From assembly GCA_963717385.1 (NCBI GenBank), contig CAVQWE010000007.1:25263-89262 (forward strand): DNA of 64,000 bases, read 5' to 3'. The notes below the pieces were generated by a model. That model did not search any database. It was given only the letters and a program-made list of their open reading frames with translations, and was not told the DNA's origin. Of this stretch, positions 1 to 10,857 are shown piece after piece (within the stretch, counting starts at the first letter, position 1; each line of letters starts with the position of its first letter). This DNA comes from Sva-07 sp963717385. Lineage in GTDB: Bacteria; Actinomycetota; Acidimicrobiia; Acidimicrobiales; Ilumatobacteraceae. Made by a program: the position numbers and the translations under genes.

Positions 1-249
1 CACGGATCCGGATCCCGATCGCCAGTTGGTCTGAGCGTCGAGGTAGCGGCGAGCGAACAGCACATCGAAGCGTTCCATCTGTTCGCAGTCGGCGAACTCG
101 CCGGCGGTGATGCCGTCGCGCACGCGCTCGGTGACCGCCCGGTAGACGATCGCGAAGTACCCGCCGGCGTCGCCGCAATCGAGGCAGCGGTCGACCTCGC
201 CGTCCATCGCTGCAATCGCTGCGTCGATGTTGTCGATGGGTGCGTTCAC
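1..249 (-). CDS. DUF5995-like protein, N-terminal part (runs off left edge)
   Basis: Only the first 83 codons lie in the window. Reading leftward from a GTG at 249, the protein shows a CxxC pair at residues 22-25 followed by a helical stretch containing VYRAVTERVRDGI and FARRYLDA. That pattern resembles DUF5995 proteins, a family without known function; this is recognition by eye only. The start lies 12 bp after the stop of the acyl-CoA synthetase gene on the same strand, so the two are probably co-transcribed. The missing C-terminal part prevents a firmer call. Confidence 0.5.
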   Translation of the reverse strand, partial: MNAPIDNIDAAIAAMDGEVDRCLDCGDAGGYFAIVYRAVTERVRDGITAGEFADCEQMERFDVLFARRYLDAQTNWRSGSGSV

Positions 250-261
250 CCGGTGATCTTG

Positions 262-1872
262 TCAGCTCACGCCGAGTGAATCGGTGGCGTCGGTTCGCAG
301 GCGCTTGTAGTCGACCTTGCCGTTGGCCACGCGGCCGATGGTGTCGACCACCACGATGTGCTTCGGCGCTTTGTACGCAGCGAGGGTCGTCTTGACGTGA
401 GCGATCACCGCAGCTGCATCGATGGTGTGGCCGGGGCGGGCTTCGACCATGCCGGTCACGGCTTCACCGAACTTCTCGTCGGGGATACCGACCGCCACGG
501 CATCGAGAACGTCCGGGTGGGTCTTCATCGCCTCCTCGACCTCTTCGGGAAACACCTTTTCGCCGCCTGTGTTGATGCACTGCGATCCGCGGCCGAGCAG
601 CGTGATGCGTCCGTCGGCATCGATGGTGGCGAAGTCGCCGGGGCACGAGTACCGCTTGCCATCGACTTCGAAGAACGTGCGGGCGGTCTTCTCCGGGTCT
701 TTGTAGTAGCCGACCGGCTGACGACCGCCGACGGCGAGCCGCCCGATCTCACCGGAGCCCGGCACCAACGGACGGTTGAGATCGTCGATCACGATCGTGT
801 CGGGGCTGAGCTCGAACTTGGCGGTCTCGGCCGTGGCGCCCGCAGCGGAGATCGACGAGCCCATGCCGAGCGCCTCGGACGACGAGAACGCATCCATCAG
901 CACCATGCCAGGGTGGTGTTCGAGGAGTCGTGTCTTGGTCTCCTGGCTCCACATGACACCGGACGACACGACACCGACGAGTGAGGTGAGGTCCCACTTG
1001 CCGGGTGCGGCATCGAGTGCCCGCAGGATCGGCTTCGCGAACGCGTCGCCCACGATGGCGAGCGAGTTGACGCCGTCACGTTGGATCGTGTCGAGCAGCT
1101 CGACCGCGTCGAAGTTGCGTCCCGTCATGGTGACGATGCTGCCGCCCCCGGTGAGCGTGCTCAGGCACGGGAAGTTGCCGGTGCCGTGCATCTGCGGGCA
1201 GGCGGGCATGAAGCGAGGTCCAGGCGCGGCGTAGGTGCCGCGGAGGTCGTCGACGGTGCCGTCTTCCGACAGCGGGGCTCCGAGGCTGGCGGTGAGCTTC
1301 ACTGCGAGGTCGTCCTGGCGCCACATCACGCCCTTGGGCATGCCGGTCGTGCCGCCGGTGTACAAGAAGTTGAGGTCGTCACCGCTGCGTCCCCATGCCG
1401 GCACCACCCGCGCCGCTCCGCTGGTGGCGGCGTCCTCGTAGGGCGTGGCCCAGTCGGGGCACGGGCCGTGGTCGTCGTCGACCCACAACCAGGCCTTGAC
1501 CTTGGGGAGGCGGTGGCGGATGGCTTCGATCGTCTCGGCGAACGATCCGTGGAACACGACTGCTCCGGCATCGGCGTTGTCCCAGAGGTAGAGCAGTTCG
1601 TCAGCGGTGTAGCGGTAGTTGGTGTTGACCGGAGCAAAGGATCCTTTGAACGCGGCGTACATCGACTCGACGTACTCGTTGCAGTTGTACAGGTACTGCG
1701 CCACGGCCTGCTGGCGTTCGAGTCCGAGATCGAGCAGATGCTGAGCAACACCGTCGGCGCGTCGGTCGACCTCGGCCCACGTTCGATGGTCGTCGCCGTG
1801 GATCAAACACGGTGCGTCGGGCAGCTCGTCGGCCACCACTTCCCAGATGTCGGCAAAATTCCAGTTCCCCAT
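262..1872 (-). CDS. acyl-CoA synthetase (AMP-binding, FadD type)
   Basis: A 536-residue member of the ANL adenylate-forming superfamily, expected to activate a fatty or steroid-side-chain acid to acyl-AMP and then acyl-CoA. The phosphate-binding loop YTGGTTGMPKG sits at residues 171-181, followed by VMWRQDD, a string typical of the mycobacterial FadD19/FadD17 type. Further on come a YKDPEKTA segment, a GRGSQCINTGGEKVFPEEVE hinge region and the C-terminal NGKVDYKRL with the acylation-site lysine. I chose the ATG at 1872 (MGNWNFADIW) because the 21 codons upstream are Arg-rich and unlike the family. Substrate cannot be read from the sequence. It is divergent from the oxidoreductase at 1984 with a 111-bp gap. 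Confidence 0.88.
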   Translation of the reverse strand: MGNWNFADIWEVVADELPDAPCLIHGDDHRTWAEVDRRADGVAQHLLDLGLERQQAVAQYLYNCNEYVESMYAAFKGSFAPVNTNYRYTADELLYLWDNADAGAVVFHGSFAETIEAIRHRLPKVKAWLWVDDDHGPCPDWATPYEDAATSGAARVVPAWGRSGDDLNFLYTGGTTGMPKGVMWRQDDLAVKLTASLGAPLSEDGTVDDLRGTYAAPGPRFMPACPQMHGTGNFPCLSTLTGGGSIVTMTGRNFDAVELLDTIQRDGVNSLAIVGDAFAKPILRALDAAPGKWDLTSLVGVVSSGVMWSQETKTRLLEHHPGMVLMDAFSSSEALGMGSSISAAGATAETAKFELSPDTIVIDDLNRPLVPGSGEIGRLAVGGRQPVGYYKDPEKTARTFFEVDGKRYSCPGDFATIDADGRITLLGRGSQCINTGGEKVFPEEVEEAMKTHPDVLDAVAVGIPDEKFGEAVTGMVEARPGHTIDAAAVIAHVKTTLAAYKAPKHIVVVDTIGRVANGKVDYKRLRTDATDSLGVS

Positions 1873-1971
1873 CCGAGAGTTCGTACCACTCGTCAACCGG
1901 CGCCGACGACCCCGAGGTGCTTCGCCCATCGTCACGCTGCGTCGACTGCGATGTGGCGCCCGTCGAATCGG

Positions 1972-1977
1972 TACGGT
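1972..1977 (+). promoter_or_regulatory. leaderless -10 hexamer TACGGT for the gene at 1984
   Basis: TACGGT followed by exactly six bases and then the ATG at 1984. With a TAnnnT hexamer at -12 to -7 the transcript would begin at the start codon itself. The same spacing recurs upstream of several other genes in this window. Confidence 0.5.
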
Positions 1978-1983
1978 CGTCGC

Positions 1984-2893
1984 ATGCGCATTGGATCATT
2001 TGGCGGAAGCATCAACGACGGCACCATCGACGACGTGGTCGCCGAGGCGAAGCGGGCCGAGGCCGATGGCTTCGCGTCGTACTGGATTCCGAACATCTTC
2101 GGCCACGACGCACTCACCGCGCTGCGCGATCGTCGGCCGCGAGGTGCCACGCATCGAGCTCGGCACCTCGGTGGTGCCGACGTATCCACGCCATCCCTCG
2201 GCGATCGCCCAACAGTGCCTCACGGTCAACGCGGCATGCGAGGGTCGCCTCACGCTCGGCATCGGGCTGAGCCACAAGATCGTCATCGAGAACATGCTCG
2301 GCATGAGCTACGACAAGCCGGTGCGTCACATCCGTGACTATCTGAGCATCCTCGGGCCGCTGTCACGCAACGAACCGGTCAGCTATCGCGGCGAGGACTA
2401 TTCGACCAACATGGCCATTCAGGCCAAGGGCGCGCCACCGTTCGGGATCGTCGTTGCCGCGCTCGGCCCACAGATGCTCAAGGCCACCGCGGAGCTCGCC
2501 GACGGAACCATCACCTGGTGCACGGGGCCCAAGACCCTCGAGAGCCACGTCATCCCCACGATCAACGCCGCAGCCGAGGCGGCCGGTCGACCGACGCCCC
2601 GGGTGATCGTCGGATTGCCGGTGTGCGTCACCGACGACATCGACGGCGCCCGCGAGCGCGCCGCCAAGATCTTCGAGATCTACGGCTCGCTGCCGAGCTA
2701 CCGAGCGATGCTCGATCGTGAAGGTGTCGCCGGTCCCGAAGGCATCGCCATCGTCGGCACCGAGGAGGAAGTCGTCGATCGAATCGGTGCGCTCGCCGAC
2801 CTCGGAGTGACCGAGTTCGCCGGCAGCGAGTTCGGTGGCAACGCCGACGAGGTCGGCGCCACCCGGGCCGCCATCAAGAAGGCGATGGCGTAA
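1984..2893 (+). CDS. LLM-class F420-dependent oxidoreductase, frame broken near 2125
   Basis: Bacterial luciferase-like (alpha/beta barrel) oxidoreductase of the F420-using type. The N-terminal part (MRIGSFGGSIND, AKRAEADGFASYW, NIFGHDALTAL) reads in one frame up to about 2125. The rest (AIVGREVPRIELGTSVVPTY onward, ending KKAMA at the TAA of 2891-2893) reads in another frame. One surplus base in the GCGCTGCGCGATC stretch at 2119-2131 reconciles the two halves into an ordinary family member of about 300 residues. No other stop or defect is visible, so a sequencing indel is more likely than decay. Substrate unknown. Confidence 0.8.
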
Positions 2894-2897
2894 ACGT

Positions 2898-2922
2898 TCA
2901 CGATGTGTCAGACACATCGTGA
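2898..2922. terminator. hairpin between convergent genes
   Basis: A perfect 11-bp inverted repeat (TCACGATGTGT and its complement) with a 3-nt loop. It lies 4 bp after the stop of the + strand oxidoreductase and 2 bp before the stop of the - strand fumarase, so it can serve as a bidirectional terminator. There is no T-run on either side, as is common in high-G+C actinobacteria. Confidence 0.65.
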
Positions 2923-2924
2923 CG

Positions 2925-4580
<1,656 letters not shown>

Positions 4581-4623
4581 GCCCCCGAGCCTACGACCGA
4601 CCCCTTCGACCCACGAAGCCCCG

Positions 4624-4670
4624 TTCTCGTGAACTCGTGCGGCAATTGTTCCCGCACGAGTTCACGAGAA
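4624..4670. repeat. perfect 19-bp inverted repeat with 9-nt loop
   Basis: Left arm 4624-4642 (starting TTCTCGTGAACTCG) is the exact reverse complement of right arm 4652-4670, with loop CAATTGTTC. It sits between the fumarase start (4580) and the stop of the upstream lipoprotein gene (4675), 4 bp past that stop. A terminator for the lipoprotein gene is the plainest reading. The arm length is unusual, so an operator or REP-type element acting on the fumarase promoter is also possible. Confidence 0.7.
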
Positions 4671-4674
4671 GCCC

Positions 4675-5904
4675 TCACTTGATCATGTAGATGACATCGT
4701 CGGGCATGACCGTGTCGGCGTCGGTGATCAGGTCGGCGCCGCGGAACACCGACTCGAGGAAGTTGATCGCGAACGTGTTCGTCAGTTCCTTGGCCCGATC
4801 GATCGGCATGTCACCGGGCGAGCAGCCCTCGGCGCCTTGGCTGTCGATGATGTCGACGACCTGCTGTGGCACGACCTCGCCGAGCGTCGGCAGGAACACC
4901 TGGTAGTCGCAGACGTCGGTGAAACTCTGGTGCTGGGCGTCGACCAGCTCGACGCGAATGAGCGGCTCGCTCCCGGCGACATCCCAGATCCGGGTGACGT
5001 TGGGGTCGACCGGCGTCGTCTGATCGTTGGTGCCGACCATCACGAGCATCGGGACCTCGATGGACTCGAGCCCGGCGTCGGACATCAGGCGGGTACCGTC
5101 GCCGGTGGCAGGGGCCAGCGGGATGATCGCATCGACGCGGTCGTCGGCCACGAATGAGCCGAGCGAGTTGTCGTAGCCCCCAGCCACAGCCAGTGACGTG
5201 AACCCGCCGAACGAGTGTCCGGTCACGGCGATGCTGTCGGGGTCGATTGAACCGGCCAGGCCGACGTTGCTGGGGTCGAGCATGGCGTCGATCGTGGCCT
5301 CGACGTCGTTCGGCCGGTTGAGCGCGGTCACGTCGAACTCGGCGTCCGTGCCGAGCAGGCCGTCCACGGCTGTGTTGCCGGTGTGGTCCGGCGCGGCGAC
5401 GATGTAGCCGTAGCTCGCGATCGCCTCGGTGTAGTACGAGGCGATGTAGCGCAGGCCGCCGCTGCCGTGGGAGTACACCACGAGAGGGAACGGCCCCTCG
5501 GCTGCGACGAGTTCGGCGCCGGCAACCGCGGAGGGCGACTCGTAGTACACGCCCGGGACCAACGTGTACTGGTTGAGCGGCGCGTCGGCGGGGTCGTCGA
5601 CGGGGAACCACACGTCGAGTGTCAGGGGCCGGTCGGTGTCTTCGTTGACGGTGATGGTGGTGACACCCACGTCATAGGGTCCCGGAGGCAGTGTTTCGAA
5701 GTCGGCGAGCGTCGCCTCGGTGGTCTCGGGTGCAGCTTCGGTGGTGTCGGGCGTGCTCTCGGCTGGAGCCTCGGTGGTCTCGACGGCTGCCTCGGTCGTT
5801 TCCGATGCGGCCTGCGTCGTTGGGCTGGTGGTGTCGTCGTCGCTGCCGCACGCAGCGATGGCAACGGCGGAGACGATGGTGAGGGCAAGCAGTCGTGAAC
5901 GCAC
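4675..5904 (-). CDS. secreted alpha/beta-hydrolase lipoprotein (esterase, PET-hydrolase/PAF-acetylhydrolase-like)
   Basis: A 409-residue predicted lipoprotein. The signal peptide ends in a lipobox (AVAIAAC, lipidated Cys19), followed by a Thr/Glu/Pro-rich linker of about 50 residues that would space the enzyme from the membrane. The catalytic domain has an oxyanion region (VVYSHGSGG), the nucleophile elbow GHSFGG, an Asp candidate in VGTNDQTTPVDP and a His candidate in VDAQHQSF. This suits a serine esterase or lipase acting on external substrates. I chose the GTG at 5904 because it gives a proper signal peptide. A TACGTT hexamer lies exactly six bases upstream, supporting a leaderless start. 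Confidence 0.85.
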   Translation of the reverse strand: MRSRLLALTIVSAVAIAACGSDDDTTSPTTQAASETTEAAVETTEAPAESTPDTTEAAPETTEATLADFETLPPGPYDVGVTTITVNEDTDRPLTLDVWFPVDDPADAPLNQYTLVPGVYYESPSAVAGAELVAAEGPFPLVVYSHGSGGLRYIASYYTEAIASYGYIVAAPDHTGNTAVDGLLGTDAEFDVTALNRPNDVEATIDAMLDPSNVGLAGSIDPDSIAVTGHSFGGFTSLAVAGGYDNSLGSFVADDRVDAIIPLAPATGDGTRLMSDAGLESIEVPMLVMVGTNDQTTPVDPNVTRIWDVAGSEPLIRVELVDAQHQSFTDVCDYQVFLPTLGEVVPQQVVDIIDSQGAEGCSPGDMPIDRAKELTNTFAINFLESVFRGADLITDADTVMPDDVIYMIK

Positions 5905-5910
5905 GGCGGC

Positions 5911-5916
5911 AACGTA
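5911..5916 (-). promoter_or_regulatory. leaderless -10 hexamer TACGTT for the gene starting at 5904
   Basis: On the minus strand TACGTT is followed by six bases (GCCGCC) and then the GTG start at 5904, the spacing expected when transcription begins at the start codon. Confidence 0.5.
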
Positions 5917-5954
5917 GTGCGGCTGGGCCCGATGCGCCCATCCGTCCTGCATTG

Positions 5955-8686
5955 TCAGTCGGTGAAGGCCTGCATCACCTTGGGTGGGCGGACCCGTTGG
6001 ATGAACGCGGAGCCGACGAGCGCCACTGCGCCGACGAGCAGTGGCACGACCACCACGATCGCTGCGATCGAGAGCCAGGGGATCGATGCGGTGCCGTCGT
6101 TCACTCGGGTCACGACCCAGACGGGCAACAGCCCGGTGGGGATGGCGATCACACCACCGGTGGCGGCGAGCACGGTGGCGGTGGTGGCCGATCGGCGTCG
6201 GAGCGTGGAGGGCGACGCTCCAACGGCGATCAGCGTGTTGCGCTCGTCGCGACTCTCGACTGCTGCGAGCGACAACCCGATCGCCACGACGAGCAGCACC
6301 AGCAGCAGCGTTGCGGCGACGATCGCTGCCTGGACCAGCGTCTCCGACGGGTTCCAGTTGACCCATTGGTAGTCGATCCAGAACCCGTCGTCGGCGAACG
6401 CCTCGTTCCCGTCGTCGGCGGTTTCGTCGCCGACGATCCAGGCATCGCTGTACCCCTGATCGCCGAAGCGGATCTCGTCGAACGCTCGGCGTTGCTCGCC
6501 GGTCAGGTCATCCTCGGCGGTGAACCGGATGCCGGTGGGCATCACGCCGAGACCGAGTTCGCCGGCGCGTCGCTCGGTCATGACGTAGCTGTTCACGCCG
6601 TTGCGGCTGGTGAACGGATCCTGCATTCCGACGGCGTCGAACTCGATCTCGCCGTCGCCAGTGATCAGGCGGCTGGGCATGGTCGCCGCCTCGATCGGGG
6701 CGCTCGGATCGTCGCTGACGTAGTTCGACCACAGGGTCAGTGCGCCGACCTGGTCGAGCGCTGCACGGTCGGTGGCCGAGAGGCCCATGCCGTCGAGGAG
6801 TTCGTCGTCGGCGATCGCGATCTCGTAGGGGGTCACGATGCTGACGAACGGTTCCGAGTCGAACTCGTCCGGGTACGCGTCGTTGAGTTGGTCATCGGTC
6901 GGCGGGGTCACGTCGAGGCCGTACACCATCGACTCGGCGCTCGGTCCGACGACATCGCGCACGTCGCGGAGCACGGCGGAATCGATCGTCGAGACGTTGG
7001 TGCTGTTGTTGGTGCGCAACAGCACGACGTTGCGCGGCAGATCGGTTGCGCCGTCGCCGTTCGAGTCCATGTTCGACGCCACCGATGCACCAGCAACGGC
7101 AAAGGCGCCGGCGACACCGATGGCCGTGACGACCGCAGCTGAACGCCAGCGGGTGCGATACAGCGACCGACCGGACAGACGCCACGAGGCGCCGAGCTTC
7201 GAGACCACGGCGGTCGACGCCGTGATGGCGAGCGGTGCAGCCAAGCACATGCCGGCGAGCACACCGACACCGCCGAGCACTGCGACGAAAGCAAAGAGGT
7301 TGCCGTTGTTGCCGTTCGATCCTTCGGCTGCTGCGGTGGCGACCGCAAGCATGAAGAGCCCGCTGACGAAGCAGATCACTCCGGCGGTGACGGTGCGTGC
7401 CCTCACCGGCCGGATCGGGCGTCGTCCGGCGAGCGCCGAGAGCACCGAGGTGTTGGAGAGGCTTCGTGCCGGGAGCAGCGCAGCGATCGTGGCGGCGGCG
7501 ACACCGGTGAGAAACAGCAAGCCCATGTCGAGCGGAGCAATCGTGGTGTTGGTCCAGCTGCGGTCGACGATGCGTTCGATCACCGGGGTGCCCACCAGGA
7601 ACAGCCCGATGCCCAGCCCGATGCCAACGGCGGCACCGACCGCTCCCGACCATGTTCCCTGCAGCGACAACGTTCGTCGAATGAGGCGAGGGGGAGCGCC
7701 ATTGGCGGCGAGTTGGCCGACCGTCGCGAGTTGGCGTCGAGCGCTGGTGGCAAACGCCGCGGCGATGATGACGCCGAGCGCCGCAAGCGACAACACGCCG
7801 GCCACCCATCCCCACGCCAGCGCCTGGGTGTCGCCACCGTTGTCGAGATACGAGCCCTCGGTGTACCAGTAGCCGTCGGGTGTCTGGGCGCTCAATCCTT
7901 GAATCTGGTCGGGCGTGAGGGCGCCGGATCGCGGCGATGGCGTTGAGTGCGTTGCCGGCGCTGACGCCGTCGGGCAGCGCGACGAGGGTGGTCAGCGACC
8001 ACGAACGCAGCTGGTCGGCTTCGAGTTGGCCGAACAGCATCAACGGCTGAACGTGGTTGGCGCTCTGGCGACCCAGGCCAACCACCGTGAGCGTGCGATC
8101 AGGGCGAGACAACTCGAGTCGGTCGCCCACGTCGACGCCGAGTTCGTCGGCCAGCTCGGGCTGCAACAGCACCTCGTTGCGTTCCGTCGGCCGGAAGACG
8201 GCCGCCGGTCACTTCGACGATGCCGTCGACGATGGGCGACGCCGCGTCGAAGTGGGTCGCGGCCACGTCGACTTGCGCGCCGCCGGTGGTGGTGACGTAG
8301 GTGTAGGTGGACAAGACCTCGGCGGATGTCGTGCCGTCGGGGAGGGTCCCGTTCGGGAGGTCGGCAGCGGTGATCGGGGCTTGTGGCTCGCCCGTTTCGT
8401 TGACGTACGGGTATTGGTTGATGGCGAAGTCGGATGCCCCGTACGAGCGGGCGTAGGCGGCCTGGCCGGTGTCGGTGCGCACGATGATCGATCCGATCGT
8501 CATGGCGAGAATGGGCAGAGCCACCAGGAGCGCGACCAGCAGCGTGCGCCCCGGTCGGCGCCGCACCTCGCGTCGGGCGAGCCGGGCGGCGAGCCGCCAC
8601 GAGGCGGTGGGCGACCAGCTGCGCTCGGGAGTCGGTGCCGGCGCAGGTTCGGCTGCGGTGCGAGGACGATCGTCGACGATGGTCAC
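5955..8686 (-). CDS. FtsX-type ABC transporter permease, two frame breaks
   Basis: The membrane partner of the ATPase just upstream. After a basic N-terminus comes a first membrane segment (LLVALLVALPILAMTIGSII), a long extracytoplasmic domain, then clusters of hydrophobic segments, giving roughly ten in all: two FtsX/MacB-type permease modules of about 910 residues. The frame changes twice. Near 8181-8190 the reading must pass from EVTGGRLPADG to NEVLLQPELADELG; near 7918-7925 from NALNAIAAIR to ALTPDQIQGLSAQ. Each piece continues a single recognisable protein, so indels in the data are likely. The GTG start at 8686 overlaps the ATPase stop (GTGA), implying translational coupling. Likely role: drug, lipid or peptide efflux. 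Confidence 0.85.
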
Positions 8687-9489
8687 TGCAGTTCCTCGAG
8701 CGTGGTGGCGTTGAGCGTGGTGGCGTTGATCGTGTCGGTCCGGCCGGCGTCGTCGGTGATGTCGCCGGAATCGTCGACGAGACGACCATCACGGATGAAC
8801 ACCGTGCGGTCGGCCCACGAGGCGAGGCGTGGTTCGTGGGTGACCATCACGACGGTGGTGCCGTTGTCGCGCGACAGCCCCGCAAGCAGCGACACGATCT
8901 CGTCGCTCGAGATCGTGTCGAGTGCGCCGGTTGGTTCGTCGGCCAGCAACAACCGTCGGTCGCCGACGACGGCGCGGGCGATCGCAATTCGTTGGCGCTG
9001 CCCGCCCGAGAAGTCGTCGGGATAGCGATCGATGTGATGCGTGAGGTCGACACGGCGCAACATGTCGGCGGCACGCGCCCGCGCCTGCTTCGTGGCGACG
9101 CCGTCGAGCTCCAGCGGCAGCATCACGTTCTCGATCGCTGTCAGTGCCGGGATCAGGTTGAGTTGCTGGAACACGTAGCCGACGTGGCGACGCCGGAGTT
9201 CGGCCTGCTCGACCGCCGACATCGTCGACACGTCGGCGCCGTCGACGAGCACTCGGCCGGCATTGGGGGCCTCGAGTGCACCGGCGAGGTGGAGCAGCGT
9301 CGATTTCCCGCAGCCCGAGGGCCCCATCACGGCGCAGAACTGGCCGGCGGGGAAGCTCAGGTTGATGTCGGTGACAGCGCGGACCTCGGTGGCGCCCGAG
9401 CCGTAGCTCTTGACGACGTCGCGGAACTCGAGCATCGGTGCGTTGTTGTCGGCTGCTGCCAGTGATGGGAAAGTCTCGATGGTGGTCAT
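8683..9489 (-). CDS. ABC transporter ATP-binding protein (MacB/LolD type)
   Basis: A 268-residue ATPase that powers the FtsX-type permease encoded next. Walker A GPSGCGKST is at residues 56-64, the Q-loop lies in YVFQQLNL, the signature in FSGGQRQR, Walker B in LLLADEPTGALD and the switch His in MVTHEPR. The start at 9489 (MTTIETF) is only 1 bp from the stop of the PadR gene, and the 3' end overlaps the permease start. The three genes therefore form one operon in the order regulator, ATPase, permease, a common arrangement for PadR-controlled export systems. Confidence 0.94.
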   Translation of the reverse strand: MTTIETFPSLAAADNNAPMLEFRDVVKSYGSGATEVRAVTDINLSFPAGQFCAVMGPSGCGKSTLLHLAGALEAPNAGRVLVDGADVSTMSAVEQAELRRRHVGYVFQQLNLIPALTAIENVMLPLELDGVATKQARARAADMLRRVDLTHHIDRYPDDFSGGQRQRIAIARAVVGDRRLLLADEPTGALDTISSDEIVSLLAGLSRDNGTTVVMVTHEPRLASWADRTVFIRDGRLVDDSGDITDDAGRTDTINATTLNATTLEELQ

Positions 9490-9490
9490 G

Positions 9491-10075
9491 TCACAGGGCT
9501 GCTCTCTGGCCGTTTGCGGCCGTGCGGGTGTTGGAGTGGGCGTCACGGGAAGCGAGGAGTCGTGCTTCGCACAGGTCGAGCCAGCGGAGATCGGCTTCGG
9601 CGCGAACGATGAGGGCGTCGGCCACGAGCGCTGCTGCGAGGCTCTCGTGGCTGGAGCTGCCGTTGCCACTGGAGCTCGCGGCGGCGGTCGCTGCTCGTCG
9701 TCGGCGTTGCAGGAGCGAGGTGAGTGCCGTTCGGTGCTTGGTGATCACGTCGAGGCCGTGTTCGGGTCCGAGCTCGATGGCCATCAGCATCTTGAGCATC
9801 AGCTCGTCTCGTGGTGGTGGGTCTTCGGTGGGGACGGCCTCCCACCAGGCGCCGAGTTCGTCGACGCCCGCGAGCGTGATCGAGTACAGCTTCTGGTCGT
9901 CGCGTTCGTCGAGCGTCACGAACCCGTCACGACCGAGGCGTTCGAGCGTGGTGTACACCTGGCCGACGTTGATCGTCCAGACACCCCCGGTAGCCGCCTC
10001 GAACTCGGTCTTCAGTTGATATCCGTACCGTGGCCCCTCCCGCAGGAGCGCCAACAGTCCTTCTCGAACGGCCAT
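9491..10075 (-). CDS. PadR-family transcriptional regulator
   Basis: A 194-residue PadR protein with an N-terminal winged helix (LALLREGPRYGYQLKTEF, then VYTTLERLGRDGFV and a wing with DQKLYSI) and a C-terminal helical dimerisation region. PadR proteins repress linked export genes until a small hydrophobic ligand binds. It is first gene of the operon with the ABC ATPase and permease. A 24-bp perfect palindrome starts 2 bp upstream of the ATG, so autorepression that also controls the transporter is very likely. The C-terminal 20 residues are low complexity. Confidence 0.93.
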   Translation of the reverse strand: MAVREGLLALLREGPRYGYQLKTEFEAATGGVWTINVGQVYTTLERLGRDGFVTLDERDDQKLYSITLAGVDELGAWWEAVPTEDPPPRDELMLKMLMAIELGPEHGLDVITKHRTALTSLLQRRRRAATAAASSSGNGSSSHESLAAALVADALIVRAEADLRWLDLCEARLLASRDAHSNTRTAANGQRAAL

Positions 10076-10077
10076 GG

Positions 10078-10101
10078 ATACCGAGTATGCATACTCGGTA
10101 T
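10078..10101. promoter_or_regulatory. 24-bp perfect palindrome, probable PadR operator
   Basis: The half-site ATACCGAGTATG is followed directly by its reverse complement. It ends 2 bp before the padR start codon. Possible -10 hexamers (TACTCG or CATACT on the minus strand) lie inside it, so a bound dimer would block transcription initiation of the padR-ATPase-permease operon. Assignment to PadR rests on position and symmetry. Confidence 0.8.
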
Positions 10102-10131
10102 GTGAATGTCAACCAGATTCTCGTGAGCGGG

Positions 10132-10857
10132 TCAAGCGAAGGTTTCGACGACCAGCGCAACTGCTGTCACGGTGCAGATCGCGAGCACTGCGGGTCGCAC
10201 CACTTCGGGGCGCAGCAGGTGCTTGACCCGGCGGGCGGTGATGATGCCGAGCACCACTCCGGGCAGGATCATCGCCGTGAGTTGCAGTTGGCGGGTGCCG
10301 ATCTCGCCGGCGAGCCAGAGTGCACCGATCGACATCAACGAACCGATCGAGAAGAACGCCGAGATCGTTGCCCGCATCGTGGCCGGGTCGCTGTTCTGAT
10401 AGGTGAGCGCCATCGGCGGACCGCCCACGCCCGTCGTCGTGCCGGCGAAGCCCGAGGCCAGCCCGGCGACCACGAGGGCCCGGTCGGTCGGTCGGAACAG
10501 CCGACCGGTGACCGATGCCACGACAGCGAGCAGGACCGAGGCGGCAACCATGACCGCGAGCACTCGGTCGGAGAGGGCCGCGACCACGAGCGCGCCCGCG
10601 ATCGTTCCTGGAACACGTCCGCCGAGCGCGAAGCCGACCTCACGGGGTTCGATGTGCACACGGTCGACCCAAGCGATCGTGAACGTGAGGGGCAACACGG
10701 CGAGCATGATCGTCGCCGGGATGAAGTCCGGGTCGGCGAGCAACAGCATCGGAGAGGCGATCATCCCGAGGCCGATGCCGATCGAGGCCTGGACGACGGC
10801 ACCGACGTACACGACGAGAACGCACGCGATGGCGATGCCGACGGAGAGTCCGAGCAT
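10132..10857 (-). CDS. TauE/SafE-family anion exporter
   Basis: A 241-residue integral membrane protein with eight hydrophobic segments arranged as two repeats, each with a Gly-rich opening (ASIGIGLGMIASPML and ASGFAGTTTGVGGPP). These are the hallmarks of the TauE/SafE (DUF81) family, whose members export sulfite, sulfoacetate or other organic anions. The ATG at 10857 shares one base with the stop of the HrpB gene, so the two are translationally coupled although their functions are unrelated. An upstream in-frame extension of 17 codons would lie inside hrpB and is Arg-rich. Substrate not deducible. Confidence 0.88.
   Translation of the reverse strand: MLGLSVGIAIACVLVVYVGAVVQASIGIGLGMIASPMLLLADPDFIPATIMLAVLPLTFTIAWVDRVHIEPREVGFALGGRVPGTIAGALVVAALSDRVLAVMVAASVLLAVVASVTGRLFRPTDRALVVAGLASGFAGTTTGVGGPPMALTYQNSDPATMRATISAFFSIGSLMSIGALWLAGEIGTRQLQLTAMILPGVVLGIITARRVKHLLRPEVVRPAVLAICTVTAVALVVETFA

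Noticed and set aside
5895..7142. 415-codon plus-strand frame opposite the permease gene
   Set aside because: His/Arg/Gly-rich translation without motifs; shadow of the transporter gene.
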